Shown here: one piece after another, positions 35,326 to 46,896 of the stretch
Layout of the letters: each line of letters begins with the position of its first letter
Position numbering within the stretch: the first letter of the stretch is position 1
NCBI GenBank assembly: GCA_001599755.1
Contig: BCHX01000007.1
Coordinates: 186,001-250,000 of the forward strand
Source of the DNA: Gliomastix tumulicola
Lineage: Eukaryota; Ascomycota; Sordariomycetes; Hypocreales; Bionectriaceae
Reading direction: 5' to 3'
DNA length: 64,000 nt
The notes under the pieces: model-generated
Told to the model about the DNA's origin: nothing
Databases searched by the model: none
Seen by the model: the letters and a program-made list of their open reading frames with translations, nothing else
Made by a program: the position numbers and the translations under genes

Positions 35326-38300
35326 CTAAAGCAGCGGCGTCTCGGGTGGTCCCAAGTAGCTTGGCTTTACATAGCTCCCCATGTCCAGAACGATCTTCTC
35401 AAGATACACCTCGGGCGAGTTCACCGCCCACCGAATCGTGTGGCCTCCAGCGTCAAGGGAGCCCAGGTCAACCTTCCTTGTCCACACCATATCGGCCACC
35501 CTCTGCATCCACTCTGGAGGAAGATCTCCCGAGTGGGGGTCTGTCTGAGAGTCTCCCATCAGGCGTGTCATGTTGGTGGCAGCGTCGTCGACAGTGAGGG
35601 AGTATTGCAGCGGGTTGTCCGGGTCTGTTTCAAGGCACATGTTGACGTACACCGTCGCAGTGACTTTGTCGGCCTTGTTGAAGATGTAGATGTCGTACTC
35701 GACGGAAGCAGACTGGGCGCCGTCCTTGTCGCTCTTGGCAGCCGCGAAAGGACGAAGAGCAACGGACCCAGACTCGCTTCTGGTCCCGAGCCCAGGGATC
35801 TCCTTAAACTCGACAGTCGTGTCGTTGCCCCCCGAGTTGCTCCTCTGGAAGTGAGGTGCTTCAATAGAGATGATATAAGCCGCTGCAGGGAAGCCCTTGA
35901 AGTCGTCTGGTGCTTGGACGTCCAGGACCGGGATCCGCAGTATGTCGTAGTACGGATACACGGCTGGATCTGCTCGGATACCGACGTTCACGTTCTCATT
36001 GAAGCCCTCCGGCACGCTGTCCCAGTCGATGGTGACGTTCAGTCGCTGCACCATGTTGTCATGGTCAAGGATGCCTGATGTAGGCTCAATCGTGAGCCAG
36101 TCAACGGGAACAGCGTCCAATGTCCAGTTCATGGGAACGCGATAGTCGCCACGGGCAAAGAGATCGAAATAGCGTGAAGGAATGGTGTATCGGTCCGAAA
36201 CAGGCAGGAGGATGACAGACGAAGAGTCGTCCAGCCCAGCTGGGAGAGTCGACTCGATAGAATCAGCCAATCTCGCTTGCTGAATTGCGCTGTCGGAGCC
36301 CTCGGCGCGAATGCCCATATTGCCCACGGCATATGGCATGTTCTGGCGTAGCTGCACGTAGGAGAGATTGGCAAGCACGTCTCGAGCCGGCGCCGCCCAG
36401 ACCTTTGGTGGCTGAGGATTGACATCGTACACAGCCTGGTCCATCATGTGCTTCCATTTGCCGTCCAGTATCCCGTCCCACTCTCCGATGAGGTCAAAGC
36501 TTCCGTCGAAGTCGTCCCTAACTTGGTCGGCGATTGCGTTTGCCGCATTTCGACGCTCCCACGCGTATCGGTAGTTGAGGCCTATGTTGATCTGAATGGA
36601 AACGTACGTCTTGCCCGAGATGATCGGGAAGTAGACAAGCTGGTAAAAGGCGGGCTTGTAGTCCTCGTCGATGTCATTCTCGTACGTGGACGTGGCACGG
36701 GCGGCGAGCCTCTCCCATCGAGCCAGGATCCTCTCAGATTCGTGGTAGTGCAGGGTCGAGAAAGTTCCAGAATGCGTCGACTCGTATTTGCGCAGCCCAA
36801 TGAGGTGGCTGAACTCCCAGAGCATCTCCCCGATATCACCGGCAAGCTCGTCGCCGAACTCGCGGGCCGCGTACTGCTCCAGGTAGTCAGGGATGTTGTC
36901 GAAGTCGATGTTGTCGATGTTCCACGCTATGTCCATGGTGAAGCCGAAGGGGACCTCCATGGGCTTGATGTCGCCCACGTTGATGATCCAGATCTGGGTT
37001 GCGCCGCGCTCGTACGAGTGATACAGGTCCTTGTAGACCTTGGGCTATTGTTGCCAGTCAGTAGATGGACGTATGGGCGTATAGATGACTCGCACTCACC
37101 AGATTGTTCGTATTCGCCCACTTGTAAGCTCTTGGATCGCCGACATACTCGAGGTGGAAGTAGACTCCGGTGCCGCCCTCTCTGTCAACCTCTTCGCCAA
37201 TAGGGAGGCGTCGAACATTGCCGAAATTGTCGTCGGGGAAAAGCAGAGTGACATCGTGGGGAGGATCCAGACCAGCCTCATAGTACGTGATCACTTCTTT
37301 GTACAACGCCCAGACCTCTGCGAGTTCGTCAGTATATAGCCAAGGTGAGACAATGGAACAAATCTTACGTGGAACAGCCGATGCAGAGCCATGGACCTTC
37401 TCAATCGCGTTGCGCTGAGCCTCAAAGACCGCCGTCAAAATCTCAATGGCTTCATCGGTTCCATCAAGCGCTTTGTCGCTCAGGCCTCGCATGCCGAGCG
37501 TGAAATACGACTCGTTCGTCCCAGCCCTCACCACACCCTCCTCCATGAACTTGGTGATGTTCTCGCTGTTTTCCTTCCAGCTCCACGGCCCCGTCTCGGA
37601 TGTATTCCACTCGTTGCTCGCCCTCTGCATGGGCTCGTGATGGCTCGTCGACACCATTATGCCGTAGTCGTTCGCCAGCTGTTGGTTCTTGGGGTCGTCC
37701 GTGAAGAAGATGTTTCCCGGTCGCGGCGTGAAGGACGCCCACATCGCGGGCCAGAGCATGTTCGCCTTGAGACGGAGGAGCAGGTCGAAGACGTGTTCGT
37801 AGAATTCGGAGTCGAGCTTTCGGTAGGATGTGCCGTTGAACTTCCCCCACCAGCCATTCAATGAGGGCGCTTCGTCGTTGATGAACAGGCCGCGGTATCT
37901 GACGCTTGGTTCGCCATGGCTGGTGGTCTTGGGCAGCGCGTAAATGTGGTCGTGTTTCTTCGTCGGCACATCTGCCCAATAGTGGTATCTGCCCGGTTAA
38001 GAACGTTAGTGAGACAGTGATGCGTATAGGGAGAGAGAGAACGTACGGAGACTGGCCAGACTGCTCCGCCAATGTGTACACGCCAAAGATTGCCGCCCGC
38101 TTATCACTTCCCGCGATAACAAGCGCCTTATCAACCTGCGGAAGAGGGTCATCGACAACAGAGGTCGTGAAGGACTCCCATTTGTCTTCCAAATCGGCAA
38201 TGTCAATAATTTCGTCATCCGCAAGACTCTGGATGAGGCCGGAGCCGATTGTTCCAAGAATGATGGCATTTGAAGAGGTCGAGTTCGAGGCGAGCTCCTC

Positions 38301-38573
38301 CCACGTGAGGAGGCGTCTCTTCTGTCCAGTGATCTGCTCAAGATCTTTCACCAGGGCCTCTGCCGCAATCCGAACGCCGATTGGATCATCGTCCGAGATG
38401 ATGATGTCTGCTTTGGTGATTTCGACGGCGGAAGCGTTGCCTTCGGAAAATGTGACAAGGGGTTCTAACAGCAGCGCTGCGCACTGAAGAGGCAGCAGGA
38501 AAGGGACTACGCCCCAAAGTGACTTGCCCAACATGATCACAAGGTGACACAGGAGGCCGTTAGCTTGTCTCAT
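35326..38573 (-). CDS. Secreted glycoside hydrolase family 115 (xylan alpha-1,2-glucuronidase)
   Basis: Four exons on the minus strand (38573-38047, 37988-37369, 37317-37100, 37044-35326) encode 1,027 residues, with all joins in frame and introns of 51-58 nt. GH115 enzymes remove (4-O-methyl)glucuronic acid from glucuronoxylan. Family landmarks are YHYWADVP, RGLFINDEAPSLNGW, MWPAMWASF, STSHHEPM, LLFPDDNFGNVRRLP and WIINVGDIKP. The C-terminal third is the beta-rich accessory region of the family. A hydrophobic leader gives secretion. Two in-frame starts exist, 38573 and 38534; the second places the hydrophobic leader (WGVVPFLLPLQCAALLL) closer to the N-terminus, as is usual for signal peptides. 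Length matches full-size fungal members. It suggests plant-biomass or plant-associated growth. Confidence 0.93.
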
Positions 38574-39971
38574 GCCTAACTGGCTTCACAGGTCCCTCTC
38601 CCCTCTCTCTTATAATACCCGGATCACAGCAAGGCGGCCTCTCCTCCGGCCGTCCATTTTCCCCGCCAACATCCCACGATGTCACGACAGCTCGTAATGA
38701 TGGTGTTCACCCCTTGCTAGTAGAGACCGGTGATTCGCTGTTGCATCGTAAAGGCCCCCTCCCCCGCAGTTGCATTGTGTTGATCGTCACGCGTCTACCG
38801 ATACCCATGCTCTTTCTTTCTTTCTCCTCACACCGCCCGCCCTTGCCACAGATAGTGCATTGACAGCGTACGGGTGTGACGAGCGGGCTTACTAACGGCA
38901 CAGATATTCGGACCGAACGGAAGAATTGTGCTCGTAAATCGGCGAGATGCAACTGATCGGCGCCCGCGCGAAGTGGTGCCCTGACGCGATGTATTCCCGC
39001 GTCGCATTGGCGGGGTCGCGATGATACGTGAGATCATCTGGACCGGGAACACGAGACATTCGTCCTATGACCTTGCGGTTCGCTTAAGCAAGTTGCATTG
39101 CATTTTATCCTCTCCTTTTACCGTGCCTTTTACCTTCTAGAAGATATCTTGGCACAGGGCAGGGGGCTCGTGGATAGGCCTTCGACCCGAGGCCCTTCTC
39201 CAAAAGGTCTTCGTCCGAGTGACACAGCGTCACATCGGGTCAGTAGCATGGCCAGATGACCCATCCCGCATTCGGAGCTCAGGATACTACCCCAGGGCTC
39301 GTAGAGGGGGTCAGGTGCGGCTACGGAAACCAGGCAGAATCAAACCTGCTCCCGACTTTCAACCCATGGCGTCATTTCCTCTCGACAAAATCCGGTTTCT
39401 ATCGCTTGCTTCCCATATAAATACCGGACCCCAACCCGCCAAGAAAATGCGTTGTGTGGTATTGAACGAGCAACGTGCTCGTGACGAAGTCGACGTTATT
39501 ATCTACTACTCACCGATGCAACTCTAGCCACCATGCTGTCTAGAAAGCTCTGGATCCGGGCCACGGCGCCTTGTCGGGGTGTCAAACAGTAACGTCCGAA
39601 ACGATGTTCTAGAAAGACTGAGAACACATGCGTGCTGTGGTAGCGTCAGTGCGCCCATGAAGAACAGTCTGCTATGACCATACAGAACAGTGACGAACTG
39701 GATCGAATCGCGCAGAACACGTCTTTAATTCTAATCTGTCCGCTTAGCACGGATGCATTCCATCTGTAAATCCATGGATTCATGCAAACTGCGAGCAAGA
39801 CATAAATAAAGTCATTCGTTTGATCCAACACCCTTAATCCTTCACCATGGAAAATGGCCTTCCCACCCCTGGTCGCGAAGTATCAGTGCCACACCGCACT
39901 TCTTTCCGACCTTTCCATCTCCTCCCACCACCACCAAGCTCATCTTCTAACTCCAGCCTTGCACTAGGAAA
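38574..39971. other. Intergenic
   Basis: Contains the GH115 promoter side. The plus-strand frame 39219-39527 shows no domain and was not accepted as a gene. No other feature recognised. Confidence 0.45.
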
Positions 39972-40721
39972 ATGGACGCGATTTGCACAGCTCTTCCTCG
40001 GACGCCCAAGGTCGTCTGGGGCGAGGATGCAGTGCAGGCTGTCGGTGTGACCGCCCTGCCCGGATCCTACAACTATTGGACCGAGAACACATACGTTATT
40101 GTCGTCCACGACGGTGCCTTTGAAGCTGCTCGCGGTGATCTCATAGACGCCAAGTTCCGCCACTTTCCCTGGTCGGCGGCCGCAGATGCTGAGCTGGGCG
40201 CCGTGTCCATGTCGGCTGAGGCGAGTCGTGGGCATGCGTATCTCGATTGGCACTCCTACCGGTTTCTGTTCCCGCCCAATCTTCGTCTGAACGACAAGAA
40301 GCTGGTTATGGTAAGTCACAGCTACGCGGGTATCGATATTAAGGAGGCCGCCCGTAGCTGCGTCAACGCCGACGTCCAGTCCGAGATCGACAGGCAGCTG
40401 TTCTACCCGAATGCAGAGGTCCTCGTGAACAGCCTTGAGCACGCCCAGCAACAGGAACCCAAGAACTTGGGGAAGGCTGCGCGGGATACGGCGTTCCTCC
40501 AGGTGCTCGACGCCTGGATTCCCTATGTTTGGGGCCGTAGCTGCCCGAGCCCGCGCTCGTCGCCTCCCCGGCGGACAACGGCGAAGGCAAAGCCTGCTGG
40601 TAGAGTGATCAAGGGCTCTGCGATTTCGCAGTGGAGCCCGCGTTCTGTCAGGTCGCCGACAAGCTCCCCTGTGAGTTCGCGTCGAACGACTTATCAGGCC
40701 TTCGTGGACGGACAGAGATAA
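39972..40721 (+). CDS. Hypothetical protein
   Basis: A single-exon frame of 249 residues starting at the ATG at 39972. The first 180 residues look globular (FRHFPWSAAADAELG, WHSYRFLFPPNLRLNDKKL). The last 60 are basic and Ser/Pro rich and probably disordered. A canonical donor-like GGTAAGTC at about 40310 falls inside the frame without breaking it; splicing there would remove the later part, so unspliced reading was preferred. No signal peptide or membrane segment. I do not recognise the family. Confidence 0.6.
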   Translation: MDAICTALPRTPKVVWGEDAVQAVGVTALPGSYNYWTENTYVIVVHDGAFEAARGDLIDAKFRHFPWSAAADAELGAVSMSAEASRGHAYLDWHSYRFLFPPNLRLNDKKLVMVSHSYAGIDIKEAARSCVNADVQSEIDRQLFYPNAEVLVNSLEHAQQQEPKNLGKAARDTAFLQVLDAWIPYVWGRSCPSPRSSPPRRTTAKAKPAGRVIKGSAISQWSPRSVRSPTSSPVSSRRTTYQAFVDGQR

Positions 40722-40948
40722 GCTAGAGAGCGACTCTCCGCAGATATTGCAGATGAGCATGCGTAACGAATGTCTTATGCCTCATGTTATTAGAGAAGAA
40801 ATCACACCAGATCTTAATACAAACTCGGTTTTTGACCTCTATAGCACACCAGTGCCACTATCCTCTTCCCCTTCCTCTTCCTCTTACTTGGCATGCTGAA
40901 GCCCAGCCACACCCGCTCTAGAATTTCCCAGCATCGGGAGCACTGGCA
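40722..40948. other. Convergent 3' intergenic region
   Basis: Short spacer between converging genes. Nothing recognised. Confidence 0.5.
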
Positions 40949-42610
40949 TTAAATCTCAAGTGAATCGACGTCGAGGTGTTGAGCGTCGCTTTCCTCCCAT
41001 GGGTGATCGATTTCGATGGACCGGATCAACTCTTCGTGTGCTGCGCTCCTCGCCTTGATCACGTACGGATACGGAGTTGGGTGGCTGATGAGCCCTGGAG
41101 TATGCTCGACCCTGATCTCAAGCTCTCGTCCCTCGTCGTCCACAGCCCTGGTGATATCAAAGACAGCCAGAAATCGACTAATGGTGATGTATATACCCTC
41201 CATGGCCAGGAATCTGCCAGGGCAGATCCTGCGCCCGTAACCAAAGGCGTGTTTGGCAGGGTCAGGCTCGTCTCGCGGCTCCAAGAACCGAGACGGATCG
41301 AATGAAGAGGGCTCAACATACACCTCAGGGTCATGCAGAAGCCACCAAATTGAGGTGACGAGATATGCACCCTTGGGAATGTGGAATCCCTCGTACGTAA
41401 GTTCCGCGTCCACTGCATGTATCGTACCGATAGGCGCGACTGGAAACCACCGAAGGCTCTCCTTGGCGAGGGCGCTGACGTACGGCAGGTTATCGCGGTC
41501 CTCAAACCCTGGGAGTCTTCCCGTGCCGATCACGTCATCAATCTCCTTCTGGGCCTTGCGTTGGACGTCAGGGAAGAGCAGCATAGCCAGTATGAAACTA
41601 CTCAGCGTCGAGATAGTCGTGTCGGCCCCGCCGCCGTACAAGATTGCAGCCGTTTCCTTGATCGTATTCTCATCCATATTGCTCAACTTTCCGTCTGCTG
41701 CACTGCCGGTGAGCTTTTCGATAAGCGACGAGACGTAGGACGGGCGGTTGGCTCCGGCCGCCATTTGCCGCTGGACGAGCGAGAAAGGCATGTCGTACAC
41801 GGCCCTGTTCAGTCGATACCAGGCCCGTGCTACTTTCTTGTAGCCCATTCCCGGAAGCCACGCTGGCAGATAGCGAAGCTGCGGGACGACGTCGACAGCC
41901 CAGGAGAGGGGCACGAAGGCGCTTGAGAAGTTGTCCATCATCTGCTCGACCATGCGGACTAACGGGTCCGTCTTGTGTGGCTCCGGTGCGTAGCCGTAGG
42001 TGATCCTGAGGATGATAGCGCTCGCTTCCCTACATCGAATGTCAGATCTCGACAGGGTTCATTCAATATTGGCCTAAGGATGGGGGAGGGAAACATACTT
42101 CTTGAAGTGTTCCCTTAGATTTCCTGGGTCCGTCAAGGCTCTCATGAGCAGCCGTCGTGACTCCACATCCTGAACATCATTAAATCCAGACGCAGCTTTC
42201 AGGGTGCCAAGTTGCTGATGCATGTGTTTCCTATGACGCTTTGCCTCTGGGCCATATTGGCGCCCCGGCAGCATCTCGTTGAATCCACACTCGGCTGCGA
42301 AGGGCTGCGTTGGCCGACCGGAGGTCTTGAGCGAGCTTTTCTCCAGAAGGTATTCCGCAGCTGCGTGGTCGTGGATGATGATCATGGGCTGTCCCAGGAC
42401 GGTGATGGAGCTCAGCGGGCCGTAGATGTCCTTGAACTTGAGCCAGTGCAGATACTCGGCTCGACCTGGTGGGGGAAGGTCTTTGATGTTACCGACAAGG
42501 GGCAGAGGCCTTGGGCCTGGGGGAAGATTGGTGCTTCGCCGTCGATATAGCAAGACGAGTGCCACGCCGATGGCGACTGCGACGACTTGCGCTGCTACGG
42601 ACGGGGCCAT
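40949..42610 (-). CDS. Cytochrome P450 mono-oxygenase
   Basis: Two exons on the minus strand, 42610-42099 and 42029-40949, give 530 residues across a 69-nt intron. The protein has an N-terminal membrane anchor (VVAVAIGVALVLLYRRR), the proline-rich hinge LPPGPRPLPLVGN and an I-helix GGGADTT with the oxygen-activating Thr. The K-helix is ESLR, and the haem-binding loop FGYGRRICPG has the ligand Cys at about residue 440. The architecture resembles the ascomycete P450s often annotated as O-methylsterigmatocystin oxidoreductase-like, a broad label that does not define substrate. No polyketide synthase or other biosynthetic core gene is nearby, so a secondary-metabolite cluster is not supported here. 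A TATA box lies 76 bp upstream. Confidence 0.93.
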
Positions 42611-42685
42611 GGTGAGATGATGGTCGATGATGGGACTCAGAGCTTGTAATTGGTATTCAAAGATAGCATAGCGCGACCGAATCGG

Positions 42686-42691
42686 TTTATA
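42686..42691 (-). promoter_or_regulatory. TATA box of the P450 gene
   Basis: TATAAA on the minus strand, about 76 bp before the start codon at 42610, in the context GATATAAACC. Confidence 0.5.
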
Positions 42692-42754
42692 TCAACTCAC
42701 TCCGGGTCCGCCGGAGGTCTGGAAAGTGCTGCTAAGGTACAGCTCGGCGCCACT

Positions 42755-42785
42755 TGACGGGTTGCCACCATGACGGGTTGCCACA
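42755..42785. repeat. 16-bp tandem repeat in P450 promoter
   Basis: TGACGGGTTGCCACCA at 42755-42770 is followed directly by TGACGGGTTGCCACA, about 145 bp upstream of the P450 start codon. It could be a duplicated regulator-binding site. Confidence 0.7.
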
Positions 42786-43565
42786 TGCTTATGATAAAGT
42801 GCTACAGGACAGCAACAAGACGCACAATGACTTACACAATATGCACATGTCGCAACGTAATCAGGTTTTCATGCGCTAAAGACAGTTAGAGCCGACAAAT
42901 CTGTCGGGCACCCGGAGCCCAACTCACGCCCAGAGGGAGGCTAGTCCTGCACTCATACATCACAAAACGGCTAATGCAGCAGTAGGGAGGGGGTCACAGT
43001 GCACGAGCTGTATCAGGTAATACTGTGATGTATGAAAAGACTGCAGCCTTTCACCATAGACATGCATTCAGGGCGGGGCCTAACGCCGCCTCTACAGCAG
43101 CAGGACGGGGCTGTCATGCAATACTTGCAGGCTCGGCTTGCGTCAAATATGGCTAGTCATATGCATTAGCCTACGATACTTATCCCTACCGTTGCATTCC
43201 GAGTCCGTTATGACGTCTGGCCCATCACCTGTCAGTGATTGTGTAACAAGCTGCTGCGGACAGAGATGAGATTATAGTGTAGTAATTGCTAAAGTGGTTG
43301 ATTGAGAAAAGAATGGTAGGATTACATGGTGTGGTGTCAAAGTTTTGACGTGCGTGCCTCGGCAGAGCAGTGACGCAGGCCATATGAGCTTCTCCTCATA
43401 ACTTCAAGATCTTTTATCAAGTACGACTATCCAGACTGGCCTTCTACTCCCCCGGCACGCATCTCCTGTCTTATGGGAGAACTGCTCTTCGTCATTCACC
43501 CCCAAGTCCTCCTGCCGGCACGCTCTCGTGAGACAGCCGACGCCGCGCTACCTTGACGACGCAAG
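42786..43565. other. Intergenic
   Basis: No gene recognised. The sequence is comparatively AT-rich with many short repeats of no clear identity. Confidence 0.45.
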
Positions 43566-44159
43566 TTACCTGCGGCTTCGCCAACCCTTGAGCTTCTGCC
43601 ACATCTCCGTTGCCAGATCCCACGCCACAAAATGTCCGTCGAATTCGTCCCTGCCCCCCAGCACAAGGCAATGGAAGACGCAGTTGCAAATCAACATGCC
43701 GCCGGCACAGAACAGGAGCAAGCAGCCCGCGTAGACGTCGTAGAGGCAGACGCAGCCCTCGAGGAGGCAACGGGGGATTATCCGGATGCAGGAGGAGACG
43801 TCGGAGAGGAAATGGCGTCCCGCCTCCATGGCCGATTTGAGCTTTGACGTCTTGGTGCTTCGTCGCTGCGGAGGGCCTCGGCTTCGCGCATTGTCTCGTC
43901 GCTGCTGGGTGTCTGGTCGCTGCGCATTGGATTGTGGCACGTTGGGTTGCTTCGCTTTGGGATGCGTTGCTTTGGGTCGCTGTATGTTGGATTGCTCTGC
44001 GTTGGATGGCTCCGTGTTGGGTTGCTTTGCTATGGGCTGCTCCGTGCCGTGCTGCTGCACACTGGGCTGCTTCGCGGTAGGCTGCGATGCATCAGTCTGC
44101 TGGGCATTAGATTGCTGAGCAACTGGCTGCTGTGCGTCGTTCTGCTGGGTGTTCGACAT
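43566..44159 (-). CDS. Gln-rich repeat protein with hydrophobic Cys-rich segment
   Basis: A single minus-strand frame of 197 residues from the ATG at 44159. The first 90 residues are built of imperfect 7-9-residue units dominated by Gln, Asn, Ala and Pro (AQQPVAQQSNAQQTDA and similar), like prion-type low-complexity tracts. A basic segment (QRRSTKTSKLK) follows. Then comes a strongly hydrophobic, cysteine-rich segment of about 45 residues containing YDVYAGCLLLFCAGGMLICN, which could be one or two membrane helices. The C-terminus is short and soluble. I recognise no family. The opposite strand is also open here, as expected for such repeats, so coding status is uncertain. Confidence 0.45.
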   Translation of the reverse strand: MSNTQQNDAQQPVAQQSNAQQTDASQPTAKQPSVQQHGTEQPIAKQPNTEPSNAEQSNIQRPKATHPKAKQPNVPQSNAQRPDTQQRRDNARSRGPPQRRSTKTSKLKSAMEAGRHFLSDVSSCIRIIPRCLLEGCVCLYDVYAGCLLLFCAGGMLICNCVFHCLVLGGRDEFDGHFVAWDLATEMWQKLKGWRSRR

Positions 44160-44960
44160 GATGGCGGCTTCGAGAAAGGGGTGGCCGTGTTGAATCTGCG
44201 GTTGATTTGTGAGCGACGCAAGGGAGTCCAGTATCGCTCACCATGGAATGCGTGAGGAAATTTTCATCCTCGCATGGCGCAGTAGCACCACAGCCATATA
44301 GCCAGACAGGACGGGGCCTGGATTCACAGCCCCGTGCACCAGGAGGTTTCAACTACGTGTCTGTGACACCTTGCACAAGCTCCGAGATGACAGCTGCTCT
44401 GGCGCCCCAGATAGCAGAGCTCGCGTACAATCCCGTGCGAGCTCGGTCATAGATACGAAAACAGTCTAACGGCACGGAAGGGTCTCCGTTCTTCCTCTCG
44501 GATCCAGGCGACGCACGGAGCTGAAGCTGTATCTAAGCGCCGGCATGCTCAAGGGGCTGTGTGTGTGTGTGTAACTGCATCGTCTGCCGTCATGGTACCG
44601 TACCACAAATATTTTTTGAATCTTCCGTGGGTTTCCATGAAAGAATAGGCGAGGTCTCTCCAGTATAGTCAAGCACAGTCAAGAGATACGAGTAGTACCC
44701 AGCAAAATCAGACGTGAAGGGAGGTTCGCTTAGAAATCACGAAGTGGCATCACGGTGGCGGGGCGACGGAATTATGCATTTATGCAATATTTATGCAGAA
44801 CGTTTACCCCGCTTTATGCATGATCGCCTCACGACATCCAAATTTTATGTTTGCGGGGTGAAGATCACGGCACTTTCATTTATTCACGCGCGCGACAGCC
44901 CAGCATCGACGTCGTTTTTTGTCTTGTTTGCTCTGGATATCGCCATTTTTAGATCTCACC
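44160..44960. other. Intergenic, MAP1 upstream region
   Basis: Holds a (GT)n microsatellite at about 44557-44571 and a cluster of four TTATGCA motifs (44772-44820). No gene recognised. Confidence 0.5.
44772..44820. promoter_or_regulatory. Cluster of four TTATGCA motifs
   Basis: TTATGCA occurs at 44772, 44780, 44791 and 44814, all in the same orientation, 140-190 bp upstream of the methionine aminopeptidase start codon. Such clustering in 49 bp suggests binding by a sequence-specific regulator, but no factor can be named. Confidence 0.4.
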
Positions 44961-46408
44961 ATGACCGGCGATGCGGGTGAGCCTCCCGCCAAAAGGAAAT
45001 GTCTCGGCGCCGACTGCGAGAACGATGCTAGCAGCCTGCAATGTCCGACGTGCCTGAAGCTGGGCATCCAGGACAGCTACTTCTGCTCCCAGGACTGCTT
45101 CAAGAGGAACTGGGTATGTCCGGCGTATCTGGCTACTAGCTAGCAACCAATAATGAGCTCTGCTGACGTGTTCATGACTGTCTAGAGCAACCACAAGGCC
45201 CTCCACCAGGCCGCCAAAGGTGGGCTGCTCTGTCCAAGAGAGTGTGAGGCAAGATCGCCGTGAGACAGGATTCTGATGATATGCCAGGTTCCACGCAATA
45301 TGATCCCTTCCCGCAGTTCCCATACACAGGCTCCGTGCGCCCTGTCTATCCGCTGTCGGCCATGCGCACCGTCCCCAAATCAATAGGCCACCCAGACTAC
45401 TCCGTGACAGGCGTCCCGACGAGTGAGAGACGCCTGAACCGGGCCAAGATCGAGACTCTGGATGAGAAGGGCCAAGAGGCGATGCGCAAGGTCTGCAGGC
45501 TGTCGCGAGAGGTCCTCGACATCGTCGCTGCCGAGGTCAGGCCGGGCGTGACCACGGATTACCTCGATGAAGTGTGCCATAAGGCCTGTGTCGAGCGCAA
45601 CGTAAGCCCACGCAGCTTCCCCTCCCACTCTCATGCTCACTCACTCATCTGACATCACTCGGACAGTCCTACCCCTCCCCTCTCAACTACAACAACTTCC
45701 CCAAATCGCTCTGCACGTCCCCCAACGAGATCGTCTGCCACGGCATCCCCGACCAGCGCGTGCTCCTCGACGGCGACATCGTCAACCTCGACATCTCCAT
45801 CTACCACGAGGGCTACCACGCCGACCTCAACGAGACGTACTACGTCGGCGACAAGGCCAAGGCGGATCCAGACTCGGTGCGCGTCATCGAGACGACGCGC
45901 GAGTGCCTCGACAAGGCCATCGAGATCGTCAAGCCCGGCACGCCCATCCGCGACTTCGGCAAGGTCATCGAGAAGCACGCCAAGTCGCGCGGCTGCAGCG
46001 TCGTCACCACCTGGGGCGGCCACGGCATTCACACGACCTTCCACCCGCCTCCTTGGATCCCGCACTACGCGAAGAACAAGGGCGTGGGCGTGTGCAAGCC
46101 CGGCATGACGTTTACCATCGAGCCCATCTTGTCGGCGGGGAAGCCCAAGGAGATTTACTGGCCTGACAACTGGACCAATGCGACGGCCGACGGCAGCAGA
46201 ACGGCCCAGTTCGGTATGTGAAGCATGTCCCCTGTGATGTTGGCGAGCGCATGCTAATGTGAATGTCGTTGCAGAGCACACTTTGCTTGTGACTGAGACA
46301 GGTGTCGAGGTCCTGACAGCAAGGCTAGAGTCATCCCCTGGAGGCCCGATCCCGATGCCAACAGCTGGCAATGGCACCGAGACGACTGACAGCACCACCA
46401 GCACGTAG
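44961..46408 (+). CDS. Methionine aminopeptidase type 1
   Basis: Five exons (44961-45113, 45186-45219, 45288-45601, 45667-46213, 46275-46408) encode 393 residues. The enzyme removes the initiator Met from nascent proteins at the ribosome. The N-terminal zinc-finger region of eukaryotic MAP1 is present: CLGADCENDASSLQCPTC, then FCSQDCFKRNW and NHKALH. The catalytic 'pita-bread' domain has the five metal ligands: Asp in VNLDIS, Asp in YHADLNETY, His in GGHGIHTTFH, Glu in FTIEPIL and Glu in FEHTLLVTETG. Length and layout match yeast Map1. The C-terminal extension of about 30 residues is Thr/Ser/Gly rich. Likely a housekeeping cytosolic protein. Confidence 0.95.
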
Positions 46409-46896
46409 ATGAATTCTGAGCGAAAGGGAGGGCTTGAATAGACATCGAAGTCCGTGGGCTAGCGAGAAGGCGGGAATTTTGGAATATCAAATACGGATAC
46501 ACTTGTCACCAATAATATCACGCTGTTCGCTTCCGCTTCATACTCCGTATCATGAGACCCCTTCTTTCCAGATGACATTCGCTCAATGGTCGGCTACAGA
46601 TTCGCCTTGTCGGAGGATAGAAGTTCATTCAATACGCCTTAATAGTTGACAGGGCATCTTCCCCGTCCGTAGCACCCATTTTATCCTCCAATGCCACAAC
46701 ACCGACAATGCCAGACGTGAGTCACTTGTGTCCATGGCCAATGCAGATCCCGGTATAGAGGGCCTCCGCGGACCGAGTCAACGCGGTGCAAGCCCAATAG
46801 AACGCCCTCGCAATGAAAGAAGAACAGTATCCAGAGCCCCCTTTTTATGTTCCTTCCGCCGCAGACATGACTTCCTGGCCTGATTGCTCGTAGATA
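46409..46896. other. Convergent 3' intergenic region
   Basis: No gene recognised between MAP1 and the small four-exon gene. Confidence 0.5.

Noticed and set aside
35440..37203. Plus-strand frames opposite GH115
   Set aside because: Antisense shadows; GH115 motifs are unambiguous on the minus strand.
39219..39527. Plus frame of 102 residues
   Set aside because: No domain, no promoter or splice features; not supported as a gene.
40949..42610. Secondary-metabolite cluster suggested by the P450
   Set aside because: No PKS, NRPS, terpene synthase, transporter or cluster regulator found in neighbouring sequence.
45655..46404. Minus-strand frame of 249 residues opposite MAP1
   Set aside because: Val/Leu/Arg/Asp-rich antisense shadow of the catalytic domain.
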